Assembly: GCF_022026155.1 (NCBI RefSeq)
Contig: NZ_CP085041.1
Coordinates: forward strand, 1,396,306-1,460,305
DNA length: 64,000 nt
Direction of reading: 5' to 3'
Origin: Dissulfurimicrobium hydrothermale
Lineage (GTDB): Bacteria > Desulfobacterota > Dissulfuribacteria > Dissulfuribacterales > Sh68
Shown: positions 53,031 to 60,680 of the stretch, piece after piece
Layout of the letters: each line of letters opens with the position of its first letter
How positions within the stretch are numbered: the stretch's first letter is position 1
Notes under the pieces: model-generated
The model's input: the letters and a program-made list of their open reading frames with translations, nothing else
What the model was told of the DNA's origin: nothing
Databases searched by the model: none
Made by a program: the position numbers and the translations under genes

Positions 53031-53564
53031 TTACGGGCGTCGGTTGTTCGGCATGATGGATTTTTCCTCCCAATGACTTGATGTAGGCCGTAATATCAGC
53101 CATGTCAGCGTCTTTGGGATCAATGCCTTTCCTTTGAGCGCCATTTCAATGGGGTGTTTCACCATCATCACCGGATGCCTCGCCCCTGGCCATGAGAGGG
53201 CCTTCTTGTTCTTGGGCCTGATGATAGTGGGCTTGGTCCTGCCGCCGAACTGATGTATGGCCGCATACTCGACATTTGTCCCCACCTCGGCGCTGGTGGC
53301 GTCGGAACGTGATGTGAGGGAGTTTTTGAGCCTGCCTGTATCCATGAGGGTCTGGCCGTTCTGTCTTAGAGCGCGCTTGCTGGGCTTCCATTTATCCGGC
53401 CTTCCGCCCTCGGCGAAGTTCCTCTGAACCGCCGATTCCATCATCCTGGCCACTGTCCGCATGACGGGCGTAAGGTCTCCAAGCCTGGCCTGGAGACCCT
53501 TCAGGGCATCCATTACCTCCCTGTCGTCTATAGTGATGGTTACGTTAGGCATAAGTTGAGCCAT
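53031..53564 (-). CDS. Phage virion morphogenesis protein, Mu gpG-like (end probably altered)
   Basis: The 177-residue frame matches the phage virion morphogenesis family: ITIDDREVMDALKGLQARLGDLTPVMRTVARMMESAVQRNFAEGGRP, then WKPSKRALRQNGQTLMDTGRLKNSLTSRSDATSAEVGTNVEYAAIHQFGG. After PTIIRPKNKKALSWPGARHPVMMVKHP the expected ending is not seen and odd residues follow, so the C-terminus is likely frameshifted. It is next to a Mu gpF-like relic, as in Mu-type head operons. Confidence 0.7.
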   Translation of the reverse strand: MAQLMPNVTITIDDREVMDALKGLQARLGDLTPVMRTVARMMESAVQRNFAEGGRPDKWKPSKRALRQNGQTLMDTGRLKNSLTSRSDATSAEVGTNVEYAAIHQFGGRTKPTIIRPKNKKALSWPGARHPVMMVKHPIEMALKGKALIPKTLTWLILRPTSSHWEEKSIMPNNRRP

Positions 53565-53666
53565 GGAAGATAAAAAATAAAATATTCATCTGGTGGCATA
53601 CTCTAGCCGGTATTGGGATACACATATTATTGACTCCTTTTCAAACAGTGTTTAAGCTATGATTAA

Positions 53667-53762
53667 CAGGTGCATGACAACCGGAAAACCGCTCAGGCCG
53701 GTTGGACTTGCCGATTCTTCGGCCAGCCCCATGATGGAGTTGAGCGACCATCCATGCACCTG
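53667..53762. ncRNA. Strongly self-complementary ~96-nt segment (candidate structured RNA)
   Basis: A perfect 10-bp closing stem (53667-53676 with 53753-53762), a 7-bp inner hairpin (CAACCGG 53678-53684 with 53698-53704) and a GCCGA/TCGGC hairpin with a 4-base loop (53710-53723) can form together as a multibranch fold. Another 4-bp pairing is possible near 53734-53750. The fold sits between the two Mu-like genes. A 37-codon frame also crosses it on the minus strand (53765-53652), so it may be coding instead. I do not recognise an RNA family. Confidence 0.35.
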
Positions 53763-53766
53763 CATT

Positions 53767-54675
53767 TTAGATTGGTTCATATCTGTTGGGGTCATTCAGG
53801 TTTGATCCTTGGACCACCCCCGCTGTTATAATCATATTTGCCCTTCCTTTTCCGATCTTCTTGTCAAATTTAATTACAAACTTGATAATCTTATTGCTTC
53901 CCACCCGTGCAAACGTCACCAGCGCCGCCGGGTCCTCTTTATCTATGTACCACTGAGCCTCTTTCCATTTTTCAGGAAGGTCAAGCAGTTCCTTGAAGGT
54001 TATCCCCGCGCCCCTGGTGTTCTTGGCGTCATCCAGAATGTGCGTGACGCCTGTATCCGTCAGCATTACCAACGATATTACAGGTTGCTTCTCAAGCCTG
54101 TCCAGCACCGCCGTGGGTATAACCCCTATCGGCCACACCTCGCCCTTGGGTGTTCCCCTGTCGTCCATGACCTGTTTTACCCAGCCATCGAATGTCGTGC
54201 TGGATTGCAGCCGATCCGCCTCGACCAGGGACTGAAGCGCTTCTAAATCCTCCTGCCTCAGCCTGTTTTTAAGCTGCGGGCATATCAGTTCCCCGTCCGC
54301 AAACTCACTGAACCGTGTCCCACATATATCATCTATCAGCCCCTGCAGGACGGCCTCCCTTAAATCCGCCCTGACGCCGGTGAAATCAGGTTTCCATGCC
54401 ACCTCGCCTGGGTTGGACGCAAAGCCTGGGTCGGGGATGAGCGGGCGGGCCGGAAGCCGGTTGCCTGTTACAGGATCAATCGGTTCTATCAGGTCGCCCG
54501 TCGGGTCTTCCGTCTCAACATGAAGGCCTCTGGCCTCCATCTCGGCATTGGACAGGGCCCGCACGGAGCAACGGCAGTTATAGCCGTTCGGCGGATACCA
54601 GGTCTTCCAGAACGGAGGGATGAGGCCTAGCAGGAAACAGGCCGTTTTATCTTCTACAGAAGGCCCTGCGATGAC
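53767..54675 (-). pseudogene. Truncated Mu gpF-like phage head protein with C-terminal extension
   Basis: The frame is open from 54675. It shows FWKTWYPPNGYNCRCSVRALSNAEMEARG, the C-terminal block of Mu gpF/SPP1 gp7-type head morphogenesis proteins, but lacks the preceding domain, so the gene is cut. A 170-residue tail follows (LREAVLQGLIDD, WPIGVIPTAVLDRL, ISLVMLTDTGVTHILDD, KIIKFVIKFDKKIGKGRANMIITAGVVQ). This layout recalls phage head proteins with added PBECR-like toxin domains, but I cannot confirm that fold. Confidence 0.65.
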
Positions 54676-54807
54676 CTACAGGGATAAAACTTAAGAGGGC
54701 CATATAGATACATGTTCAAAAGAGTCTGACCAAGGAAAAGGCACTATACAGGGCTGTAGTGTCTTTTCTTTGCCGAAAAGGCTTGGTTACCCAAAGAGCA
54801 GGGGCAC

Positions 54808-54826
54808 GGCAGGAAAGGAAGGGATA
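54808..54826 (+). repeat. 19-bp direct repeat, copy 1
   Basis: GGCAGGAAAGGAAGGGATA occurs here and again at 55380-55398, each followed by a GRCGGGCTACC segment. The two copies flank the lipoprotein gene at 54898-55305. Confidence 0.75.
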
Positions 54827-54897
54827 GGAAGTGAAACGGCTAGGAACTATGAGGCGGGCTACCCTGAGGTTTACTATTAAGTGAAGCGACTGGTTTA

Positions 54898-55305
54898 CTA
54901 TTTTTTCAATGCTATAACCTGATCGATCCTATCGTTCTGGTCATAGGTGACATCAAATGCCATCTCATCTCCGTTGAAAATGCCCTCGGTAGGCGTGCCG
55001 ATGACTTCCCATATGCCACAGGTCAATACGTCAGCAGCGCCATGGAATACGGCTCTGCCCGCTTTTGCCCCAACGCTGTAGCCTTGTACGAATTGGAATA
55101 TCTCATGTCTCTTGCCATTCCTTATTTCACTTACGATAGGTAAACCAAACTCAGCTAAGAGCATGTTTCTTGGTACACCAACCCTGAAAAGATCAATGTT
55201 TTTGACATCAGGCTGTTTTGCTGCCATAAACACAGAACATCCCGAGGCACAAATCAATAATGCAATCAGCGGCACAAATAGAACAAACTTCCTTACTGAA
55301 GTCAT
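54898..55305 (-). CDS. Small lipoprotein, BamE-like pattern
   Basis: The 135-residue protein has a signal ending in LLICASGC (lipobox; Cys at residue 23), then RVGVPRNMLLAEFGLPIVSEIRNGKRHEIFQFVQGY, a pattern close to the SmpA/OmlA fold, and a Gly-rich region ending in YDQNDRIDQVIALKK. The family is not certain. It is a lone gene between direct repeat copies inside the accessory region. Confidence 0.7.
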   Translation of the reverse strand: MTSVRKFVLFVPLIALLICASGCSVFMAAKQPDVKNIDLFRVGVPRNMLLAEFGLPIVSEIRNGKRHEIFQFVQGYSVGAKAGRAVFHGAADVLTCGIWEVIGTPTEGIFNGDEMAFDVTYDQNDRIDQVIALKK

Positions 55306-55379
55306 TTCTCATCCTCGTAATTTTAAAAGAACTTGATAGATTTAGAATATACACTAAGATACCATAAGAGTAAAGGCCC

Positions 55380-55398
55380 GGCAGGAAAGGAAGGGATA
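55380..55398 (+). repeat. 19-bp direct repeat, copy 2
   Basis: This is identical to 54808-54826 and lies upstream of the lipoprotein gene on the other side. Confidence 0.75.
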
Positions 55399-55408
55399 TG
55401 AGACGGGC

Positions 55409-55463
55409 TACCATTAAGTGTAACGACTGGTTTACCATTAAGTGTAACGACTGGTTTACCATT
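55409..55463 (+). repeat. 24-bp tandem repeat, 2.3 copies
   Basis: The unit TACCATTAAGTGTAACGACTGGTT occurs twice in full (55409-55432, 55433-55456) and then seven more bases. Its core AAGTGWARCGACTGG recurs in single form at about 54884 and 55513. Confidence 0.85.
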
Positions 55464-56091
55464 GGAAGGTATGCCTCTATTGAGCATGCAGTAATTGGGG
55501 CAAAGGTGACTAGAAGTGAAACGACTGCTACTGCATCGCATGGAAAAGGGTCATAGTGAGGTGCACCTTGCAAGACATATAAGCCTATGCCTTTTTCCTT
55601 TCAGAGGTCATGGTGAGGCGCTGGTGCGGTCGTCCTGGCAAGGTAAGGCTATCCAGCAGGGTAAAACAAGGAAAAAGAACAATAATAGTAAACTTTTTGT
55701 TTAGTATTTCCATACATCCCTGTATCATCCCATACCCATACAATAATAATATATAATATTATCCTGATCGTTTCCTTGAGAAGTGTAGCATGTAAATATG
55801 ATTCCCGGGGGGAAAAGGTGATACCCGCCACATTGCGGTAGCAATTTTCCCAGGAGACGGCTTCCTGCCAGCACAGTCATTCAATGATAAGCCATTCGTT
55901 TCACTTCATAGAAATTTCACAATCGCTTATCTTCGCTTATGACTATCAGCAAATGAAAGGCTAGAAGTAGCTTGCTTTCTGGTAGACTACCAGGGCCTTT
56001 TCAAGGGCAAATGGTACCCATACGGTACCCACGACAGACACAAGAAAAAAGAAGGGCATCAAAACTGCATCTAACTACTTGATTTTATTAA

Positions 56092-56164
56092 AGCCGACAA
56101 GGGGATTCGAACCCCTGACCTGCTGATTACGAATCAGCTGCTCTACCAACTGAGCTACGTCGGC
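56092..56164 (-). tRNA. tRNA-Thr (CGT)
   Basis: The minus strand gives acceptor GCCGACG/TGTCGGC (one G-T pair), D arm GCTCAGTTGGTAGAGC, anticodon loop TTCGTAA (CGT) and T arm GGTTCGAATCC. CCA is not encoded. The accessory stretch at 52.1-56.1 kb lies at its 3' side, where integrases of mobile elements usually insert. Confidence 0.95.
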
Positions 56165-56195
56165 TTCATTTCTATGAATTATCAATGTTTGTGCG

Positions 56196-56224
56196 GTATT
56201 AGCATAAAGTATCTTAAAAATCAA
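56196..56224 (-). promoter_or_regulatory. Promoter of tRNA-Thr
   Basis: On the minus strand TTGATT (56224-56219) and TAATAC (56201-56196) are 17 bases apart, about 30 bases before the tRNA. Confidence 0.5.
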
Positions 56225-56342
56225 GATAGGCCATCAAACGGCTTTTGTTAAGCCGGTCTTAAAGCCAGCCTGCATGGTGATAATCGGTCTTTTGATTAAA
56301 AAAAGAAGCTGAACGAGAAATGCCTGGGTAGCCAGGGTAGAT

Positions 56343-56386
56343 AGACAGGGCGGATACATTACTATTTGGGGCAATCCGCCCTGTCT
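56343..56386. terminator. 13-bp inverted repeat after Spy-like gene
   Basis: Arms 56343-56355 and 56374-56386 (AGACAGGGCGGAT and its complement) make a perfect hairpin just past the stop of the minus-strand gene at 56400. No clear T-tract follows, so it may need help or may serve RNA stability. Confidence 0.5.
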
Positions 56387-56399
56387 CGGCTCGGCTCAC

Positions 56400-56990
56400 T
56401 TACTGATTTTGTAACACCTTTTTTCGCTGTTCAGGATTTAAGATATTCCTTGCGTCTATAACTGTATTTACGACCATTTTTTGCATATCTCTTGACAGAC
56501 CGGATATTTCGTCTATCTGTCTGTTAACAGCCTGCTTGTCAGGATTGGCCTTATTCATCAGCGTTTGCAGTTTCAGGATTGCTATTCGGAGAGTGGCGCA
56601 TTTCTGAATAAGTGCTATCTCAAGCTCCTCCTTGATCTTCTGGATGTGATCCTTCTGATCCTGTGTCAGTCCTAACTGGGCACTGTTAGCAAGATAACCG
56701 TCAACTTCCTTTACATACTGCATTATCGCCATGTTGGGACAACCCATCATCCCCATCATGTCATGATGCTGGTCCATCATCATACAATGGCCCTTCATCA
56801 TGGACGGCCTCATCTTCATCATCCCCTGCCCCATCATTCCCATACCTTGGCCCATGCCTTGATCTTGAGCCTGCTGCTGTCCCTGGACATCCGTCTGCCC
56901 AGGCTGCCTAGTCATGTCCATCTGGGCGAATGCCGGGGTAACAATGAGCAGTGTGATAATGCCGATTCCTGCCAGATAAGACCTCTTCAT
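56400..56990 (-). CDS. Met-rich periplasmic Spy/CpxP-like protein
   Basis: The 196-residue protein has a signal peptide (cleavage after AFA, residue 22), a Gln/Met/Gly-rich part (residues 25-85) with MMKGHCMMMDQHHDMMGMMGCP, then a helical Spy/CpxP-like domain with LGLTQDQKDHIQKIKEEL and LNPEQRKKVLQ (the LTxxQ repeats). Spy/CpxP proteins are stress chaperones or metal sensors; the Met/His/Cys-rich part suggests copper or other soft-metal binding. It lies 36 bases after the next gene on the same strand. Confidence 0.7.
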   Translation of the reverse strand: MKRSYLAGIGIITLLIVTPAFAQMDMTRQPGQTDVQGQQQAQDQGMGQGMGMMGQGMMKMRPSMMKGHCMMMDQHHDMMGMMGCPNMAIMQYVKEVDGYLANSAQLGLTQDQKDHIQKIKEELEIALIQKCATLRIAILKLQTLMNKANPDKQAVNRQIDEISGLSRDMQKMVVNTVIDARNILNPEQRKKVLQNQ

Positions 56991-57026
56991 AGATAATTCC
57001 TCCTGTGTTTGATAGAAATTTAGGGG

Positions 57027-57986
57027 TTATTGGCCCAGCGTCGCCTCTATTCGAAAGCGCTGCATCAAGCCGTTTGCATAGGTGTACCACCATGAACCAT
57101 CCTGACTCTGGCTGAAACCAGGGGTTATATTTGTTGTGTCGGCATTGGAAACCACCATCGATGACATAAGAGTAAGTCTATACGAGACCTGCCCATCGGT
57201 CCAGGTGACGCTGATCGAACCGTCGGCGTTCATTTGAATATTTGACATCCCAGGCAACTTCCCCAGACCTGCCATTACTTCATCGGCATGGGCGAAGGCG
57301 GGACGGAAATTTTGCGAGAACCCGTCGGTATAGCGGAGACTGAATGGAGAAAAATCAGTCAACCCTGGGGGCAATTTGAGCCCTGCAGTATCCGTACCAT
57401 CTCCAAAAACAGCTTCAGGGTCCGGACGAAGAGAAAAGCCATACGGGAGACCAGGATAGTTTATTATAAATGAACCATCGGCCTGATATGTCATGGTCAT
57501 CTGCATGCCAAATGCACTGTCGACCAATGCTTCAAAATCATCGACATTATGAAAATAGGGCATAGCGGTAAAGGTGCCATGGGATGTGACCATTATGAGT
57601 GAACCGTCAGGTCCAAAATGGATGGATGGACCTTGAGTGCCTGCGGTCTGAGAGGCGTTGAAACCTGTTTCAGGCACCATATAGGCGAATACATGCCCTG
57701 GTTGTTTTGAATAAAGAAAGATGGTGCCATCAGGTCTCTGGGTTATGCCGGAAAACGTAGCTGTATTCGCCATGATTGTGTTCATCTCTGACATCGGGCC
57801 TGCCATATCAAAGGTATTGGGTCCTTTCATCCACGGCCTGTCAGGCATATGAAATATCGGCATGCCACCCGTGCCAATACCTGGATTACCTGGATTTGTC
57901 CCTGGCCCCATTGGGGCGGCATTGATCTGTGTCGCCGATGTCAACGTAAAAATGACAATAAAAAGAATGTGATACAATTGTTTCAT
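57027..57986 (-). CDS. Secreted protein with DG-S repeats, unknown function
   Basis: The 319-residue protein has a signal peptide (to about residue 23), a Gly/Pro/Met-rich start, then at least five short repeats of the form xxDGSxxxxxxxG: RPDGTIFLYSKQPG, GPDGSLIMVTSHG, QADGSFIINYPG, NADGSISVTWTDG and SQDGSWWYTYANG. The repeats look like beta-strand pairs of a beta-sheet or propeller fold. I know no family. It is followed by the Met-rich Spy-like gene, probably in one operon, so a joint role in the periplasm or at the cell surface is likely. Confidence 0.65.
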   Translation of the reverse strand: MKQLYHILFIVIFTLTSATQINAAPMGPGTNPGNPGIGTGGMPIFHMPDRPWMKGPNTFDMAGPMSEMNTIMANTATFSGITQRPDGTIFLYSKQPGHVFAYMVPETGFNASQTAGTQGPSIHFGPDGSLIMVTSHGTFTAMPYFHNVDDFEALVDSAFGMQMTMTYQADGSFIINYPGLPYGFSLRPDPEAVFGDGTDTAGLKLPPGLTDFSPFSLRYTDGFSQNFRPAFAHADEVMAGLGKLPGMSNIQMNADGSISVTWTDGQVSYRLTLMSSMVVSNADTTNITPGFSQSQDGSWWYTYANGLMQRFRIEATLGQ

Positions 57987-58046
57987 GTTTTAATCCTCTT
58001 TTAATTTTTAATTAAAAAACTCCCTTTGGGATTTAACCAGCCGGAT

Positions 58047-58727
58047 TTAAATATCTTTGAGCGGGCACGCTTCGCATCGAGGCGCATTTTTTTTACAATA
58101 CTGTTTTCCGAGGGCAACCCACAGCGCATGGTATTCGTTGAAAAACGATACATCCGCAGGAAGATGGTCCATAAAGAGCGCCCTGATATCGTCGTAAACG
58201 GCATCTTCATCAACCAGGCCGTGCCGCAGGAGCGCCCTGCAGGTATAGGCATCTACCACAAAAGTGGGAAGCCCGCCAGCATATAGAAGGATGCTATCGG
58301 CAGTTTCAGGCCCTATGCCCTTTATGTCCAGGAGCAGCGGCCTCAATTTGTCGAGGCCAATGGAAAACATATCATCCAGGTCGGCGTTGAAACGTTCGAC
58401 AAGAAAGGAGACAAAGGCCTTAAGCCTCTTGGTCTTTATATTGAAATAGCCTGCCGGACGTATAGCATCTGCGATCATCTCATAAGGGAGGGTGTAAAGA
58501 ACGATCGGGTCAAGTATGCCCTTGGCCTTCATATTTGAAATGGCCTTGCTGACGTTGTCCCAACTTGTATTTTGCGTAAGAATCGCCCCCACAGAGACTT
58601 CAAAAGGCGTCTCCCCTGGCCACCAGTGCTGGGCGCCGAATTCAGCAAAGAGCCGCTCATATATCGAAAGAAGCCTATCTACCACAGGGCCATAGTGATT
58701 TCTACTGCTCGAGACATCGCTTTTCAT
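58047..58727 (-). CDS. HhH-GPD DNA glycosylase (endonuclease III / MagIII-like)
   Basis: The 226-residue protein has the HhH-GPD core: VGAILTQNTSWDNVSKAI, LLDIKGIGPETADSILLYAGGLPTFVVDAYT. In Nth the hairpin carries a catalytic Lys in GxGxKTA; here the position is Glu (GPETA), as in MagIII-type 3-methyladenine glycosylases, while the conserved Asp in VDAYT remains. The cluster pattern CKKNAPRCEACPLKDI has three cysteines and stops where the fourth would be. A mono-functional glycosylase is likely. Confidence 0.82.
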   Translation of the reverse strand: MKSDVSSSRNHYGPVVDRLLSIYERLFAEFGAQHWWPGETPFEVSVGAILTQNTSWDNVSKAISNMKAKGILDPIVLYTLPYEMIADAIRPAGYFNIKTKRLKAFVSFLVERFNADLDDMFSIGLDKLRPLLLDIKGIGPETADSILLYAGGLPTFVVDAYTCRALLRHGLVDEDAVYDDIRALFMDHLPADVSFFNEYHALWVALGKQYCKKNAPRCEACPLKDI

Positions 58728-58747
58728 CCTAATGCCGCCTCATAATC

Positions 58748-59068
58748 CTAATCGGATCTTATCAAATAGACATAGATCAGAAAGGCGAGTATCATGATGC
58801 ATATACTTATAAATACCCCAAGATCTTTCAGCGAGAACCCCTCGCCTTTTGGGAGAGTATACACTACAGCGAACCATAATGCCGCCGCACTCACAACTGT
58901 AACCAGGGTGCGCACCATTTTTAAAAGAGCAAGTACGGCAAGGACGACCAGAAACGGAATGGCTATATGTGGATTGTGCGCAAGGCTTAAGGGGTCGGTA
59001 CCGGCCAGACGAGAAAATATGGCCTCAGTCCGCAGATTCTCTAGAATGAGTTGCCAGTTCATGGCCAT
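58748..59068 (-). CDS. Small membrane protein, unknown
   Basis: The 106-residue protein has an N-terminal soluble stretch with NPHIAIPFLVVLAVLALLKMVRTLVTVVSAAALWFAVVY and a final helix GVFISICIMILAFLIYVYLIR, so about three membrane segments. It lies 21 bases upstream of the glycosylase gene on the same strand. No family is recognised. Confidence 0.6.
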   Translation of the reverse strand: MAMNWQLILENLRTEAIFSRLAGTDPLSLAHNPHIAIPFLVVLAVLALLKMVRTLVTVVSAAALWFAVVYTLPKGEGFSLKDLGVFISICIMILAFLIYVYLIRSD

Positions 59069-59237
59069 CCTTTTATTTATTGTCTAATTTTGTTCATTTT
59101 GTTAATGATGTTAAGATGTTAATTTGAATGTTCGATTTTAACAACCCAAGATCTTTAATAAACACATTTATTGTAGGTGTCAATTATATAGCACCTCTAC
59201 AAGACTTTTATTGCAAGATGACGGGTGGTATTTAACA

Positions 59238-60617
59238 ATGCCCTATAGCCAAATCATCGCTTTGATGCTCGCATTGCTCATTGTGGTGGACGCGCCTGTA
59301 GATATAAATCCGTTCATGTCCGCCTGGTCTGTCGCTGCCTTCTGGTTATTGAAGGCCACAGCCTTTGCGTTGCTGGTTTTTCGACTCGCTGGAAACAAAA
59401 AGATTGGATCGATCGGTATGTTGCAGGAAAAACTGCAGTGGCTATCGCTTTTTGCACTTGCAATAGACTTTTATGTATTTGATTTAAAAATTTTTATAGC
59501 TCATCTCATCGCCTGGCCGACTCCTGGCCTGGTCAATATATGTTCTCTGGGCTTTTATCTAATATATCTCATTATGGCTTGGGCCGCCTGTTGGTTGGGC
59601 CTTAAAAAGCGCGGGCTTGCAACCATCTCCATCCAAGACGAAATAGATCTTAGATTGAGATTGGTGCTTCCCGCTATAATTCCCTATCTTGCTGTCACCT
59701 TGGCCGGCGACATTATCGGCAGAGTCCAGTGGCCTGGATTCAGCGATTTCATAAATAGCCCTGTCGGTGAGACCACTTCCATTGGGGTCGCTTTCATTGC
59801 CATAATCGTTTTTGTTCCCTTGATGATAAAATCTATATGGAGGTGCACCCCCCTTTCAAAAGGATATGTCAGGGACCTGATAGAGGATTTTCTAGCCGAT
59901 TCAGGGACCAGATATCGCGAAATACTCTTGTGGTCACTCGGAGGGCAAGGTCTGTGTACAGCAGCAGTTTTGGGCGTGGCACCGAGATTCCGCTACATAC
60001 TTCTGACACCATGTCTGATCCAAAATCTTACGCCTAATGAAATAAAGGCTGTACTTGCCCATGAAACGGCCCATGTCAAAAAGAAACACATCTTGTGGTA
60101 TTTTATTTTTATTGGCACCTTCGGTCTGATAATATATAATATATTTAATACCCTTTGGATGTGGCTCGTTTCACAGCGATATTTTCTAATGCCTCTTCTT
60201 TATCTAGACGATGCCGCCCCAGATATCTTTCCTCTTCTCTCGAGTCTTCCGTTAGGCCTTATGCTGGTCCTTTATTTCAGATTTTTTATAGGATATTTCA
60301 TGAGGAATTTTGAACGCGAGGCGGATCTCGCAGTATTTGATGTGCAAGGACATCCACAATATCTGATAAATGCACTTGAAAAGGTGGCATCCATCTCGGG
60401 CATAAATAAGGAGCAACCGAACTGGCATCATTACGGCATCGCTCAGCGCGTGGATTTTCTCCAGGCTGCAGCACAAAACCCTAAATTAAAGACGGTATTT
60501 TTGAAACAACTCAGACAAAAAAAGGCCCTGTTTTTACTTGTTGCCTTATTTTTGGCCGCAGCACCCGATATAAGCAAGGCCATTGCACAGTTGGTTATTC
60601 ATAATGCAGGTTTTTAA
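59238..60617 (+). CDS. M48 family membrane metalloprotease
   Basis: The 459-residue protein has several N-terminal membrane helices, then the zinc motif HETAH in AVLAHETAHVKKKHI and the third-ligand region FEREADLAVFD, as in M48 (HtpX/Ste24-like) proteases acting in the inner membrane. The ATG at 59238 with GGGTGGT upstream is preferred to TTG 59211. It stands alone. Confidence 0.88.
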   Translation: MPYSQIIALMLALLIVVDAPVDINPFMSAWSVAAFWLLKATAFALLVFRLAGNKKIGSIGMLQEKLQWLSLFALAIDFYVFDLKIFIAHLIAWPTPGLVNICSLGFYLIYLIMAWAACWLGLKKRGLATISIQDEIDLRLRLVLPAIIPYLAVTLAGDIIGRVQWPGFSDFINSPVGETTSIGVAFIAIIVFVPLMIKSIWRCTPLSKGYVRDLIEDFLADSGTRYREILLWSLGGQGLCTAAVLGVAPRFRYILLTPCLIQNLTPNEIKAVLAHETAHVKKKHILWYFIFIGTFGLIIYNIFNTLWMWLVSQRYFLMPLLYLDDAAPDIFPLLSSLPLGLMLVLYFRFFIGYFMRNFEREADLAVFDVQGHPQYLINALEKVASISGINKEQPNWHHYGIAQRVDFLQAAAQNPKLKTVFLKQLRQKKALFLLVALFLAAAPDISKAIAQLVIHNAGF

Positions 60618-60680
60618 AGCCTTTGAATTGATTCGGCCTTTATTAATTAGATCTAGATAAATAAACGGATTTAAGCAAAA

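Larger units (their letters stand above)
55306..56091. other. Repeat-rich non-coding stretch before tRNA-Thr
   Basis: No gene is convincing in these 786 bases. It contains the second copy of the 19-bp repeat, the tandem repeat at 55409-55463, variants of AAGTGAAACGACTGG (55513) and an inverted copy near 55888-55902, a short TACCCGC...GCGGTA hairpin near 55822, and paired GGTACC sites near 56010-56025. It probably is the decayed end of an element integrated at tRNA-Thr. Confidence 0.5.

Noticed and set aside
54884-55525. CRISPR array
   Set aside because: The repeats are too few, uneven in spacing and in part directly tandem, and no cas gene is present in the window.
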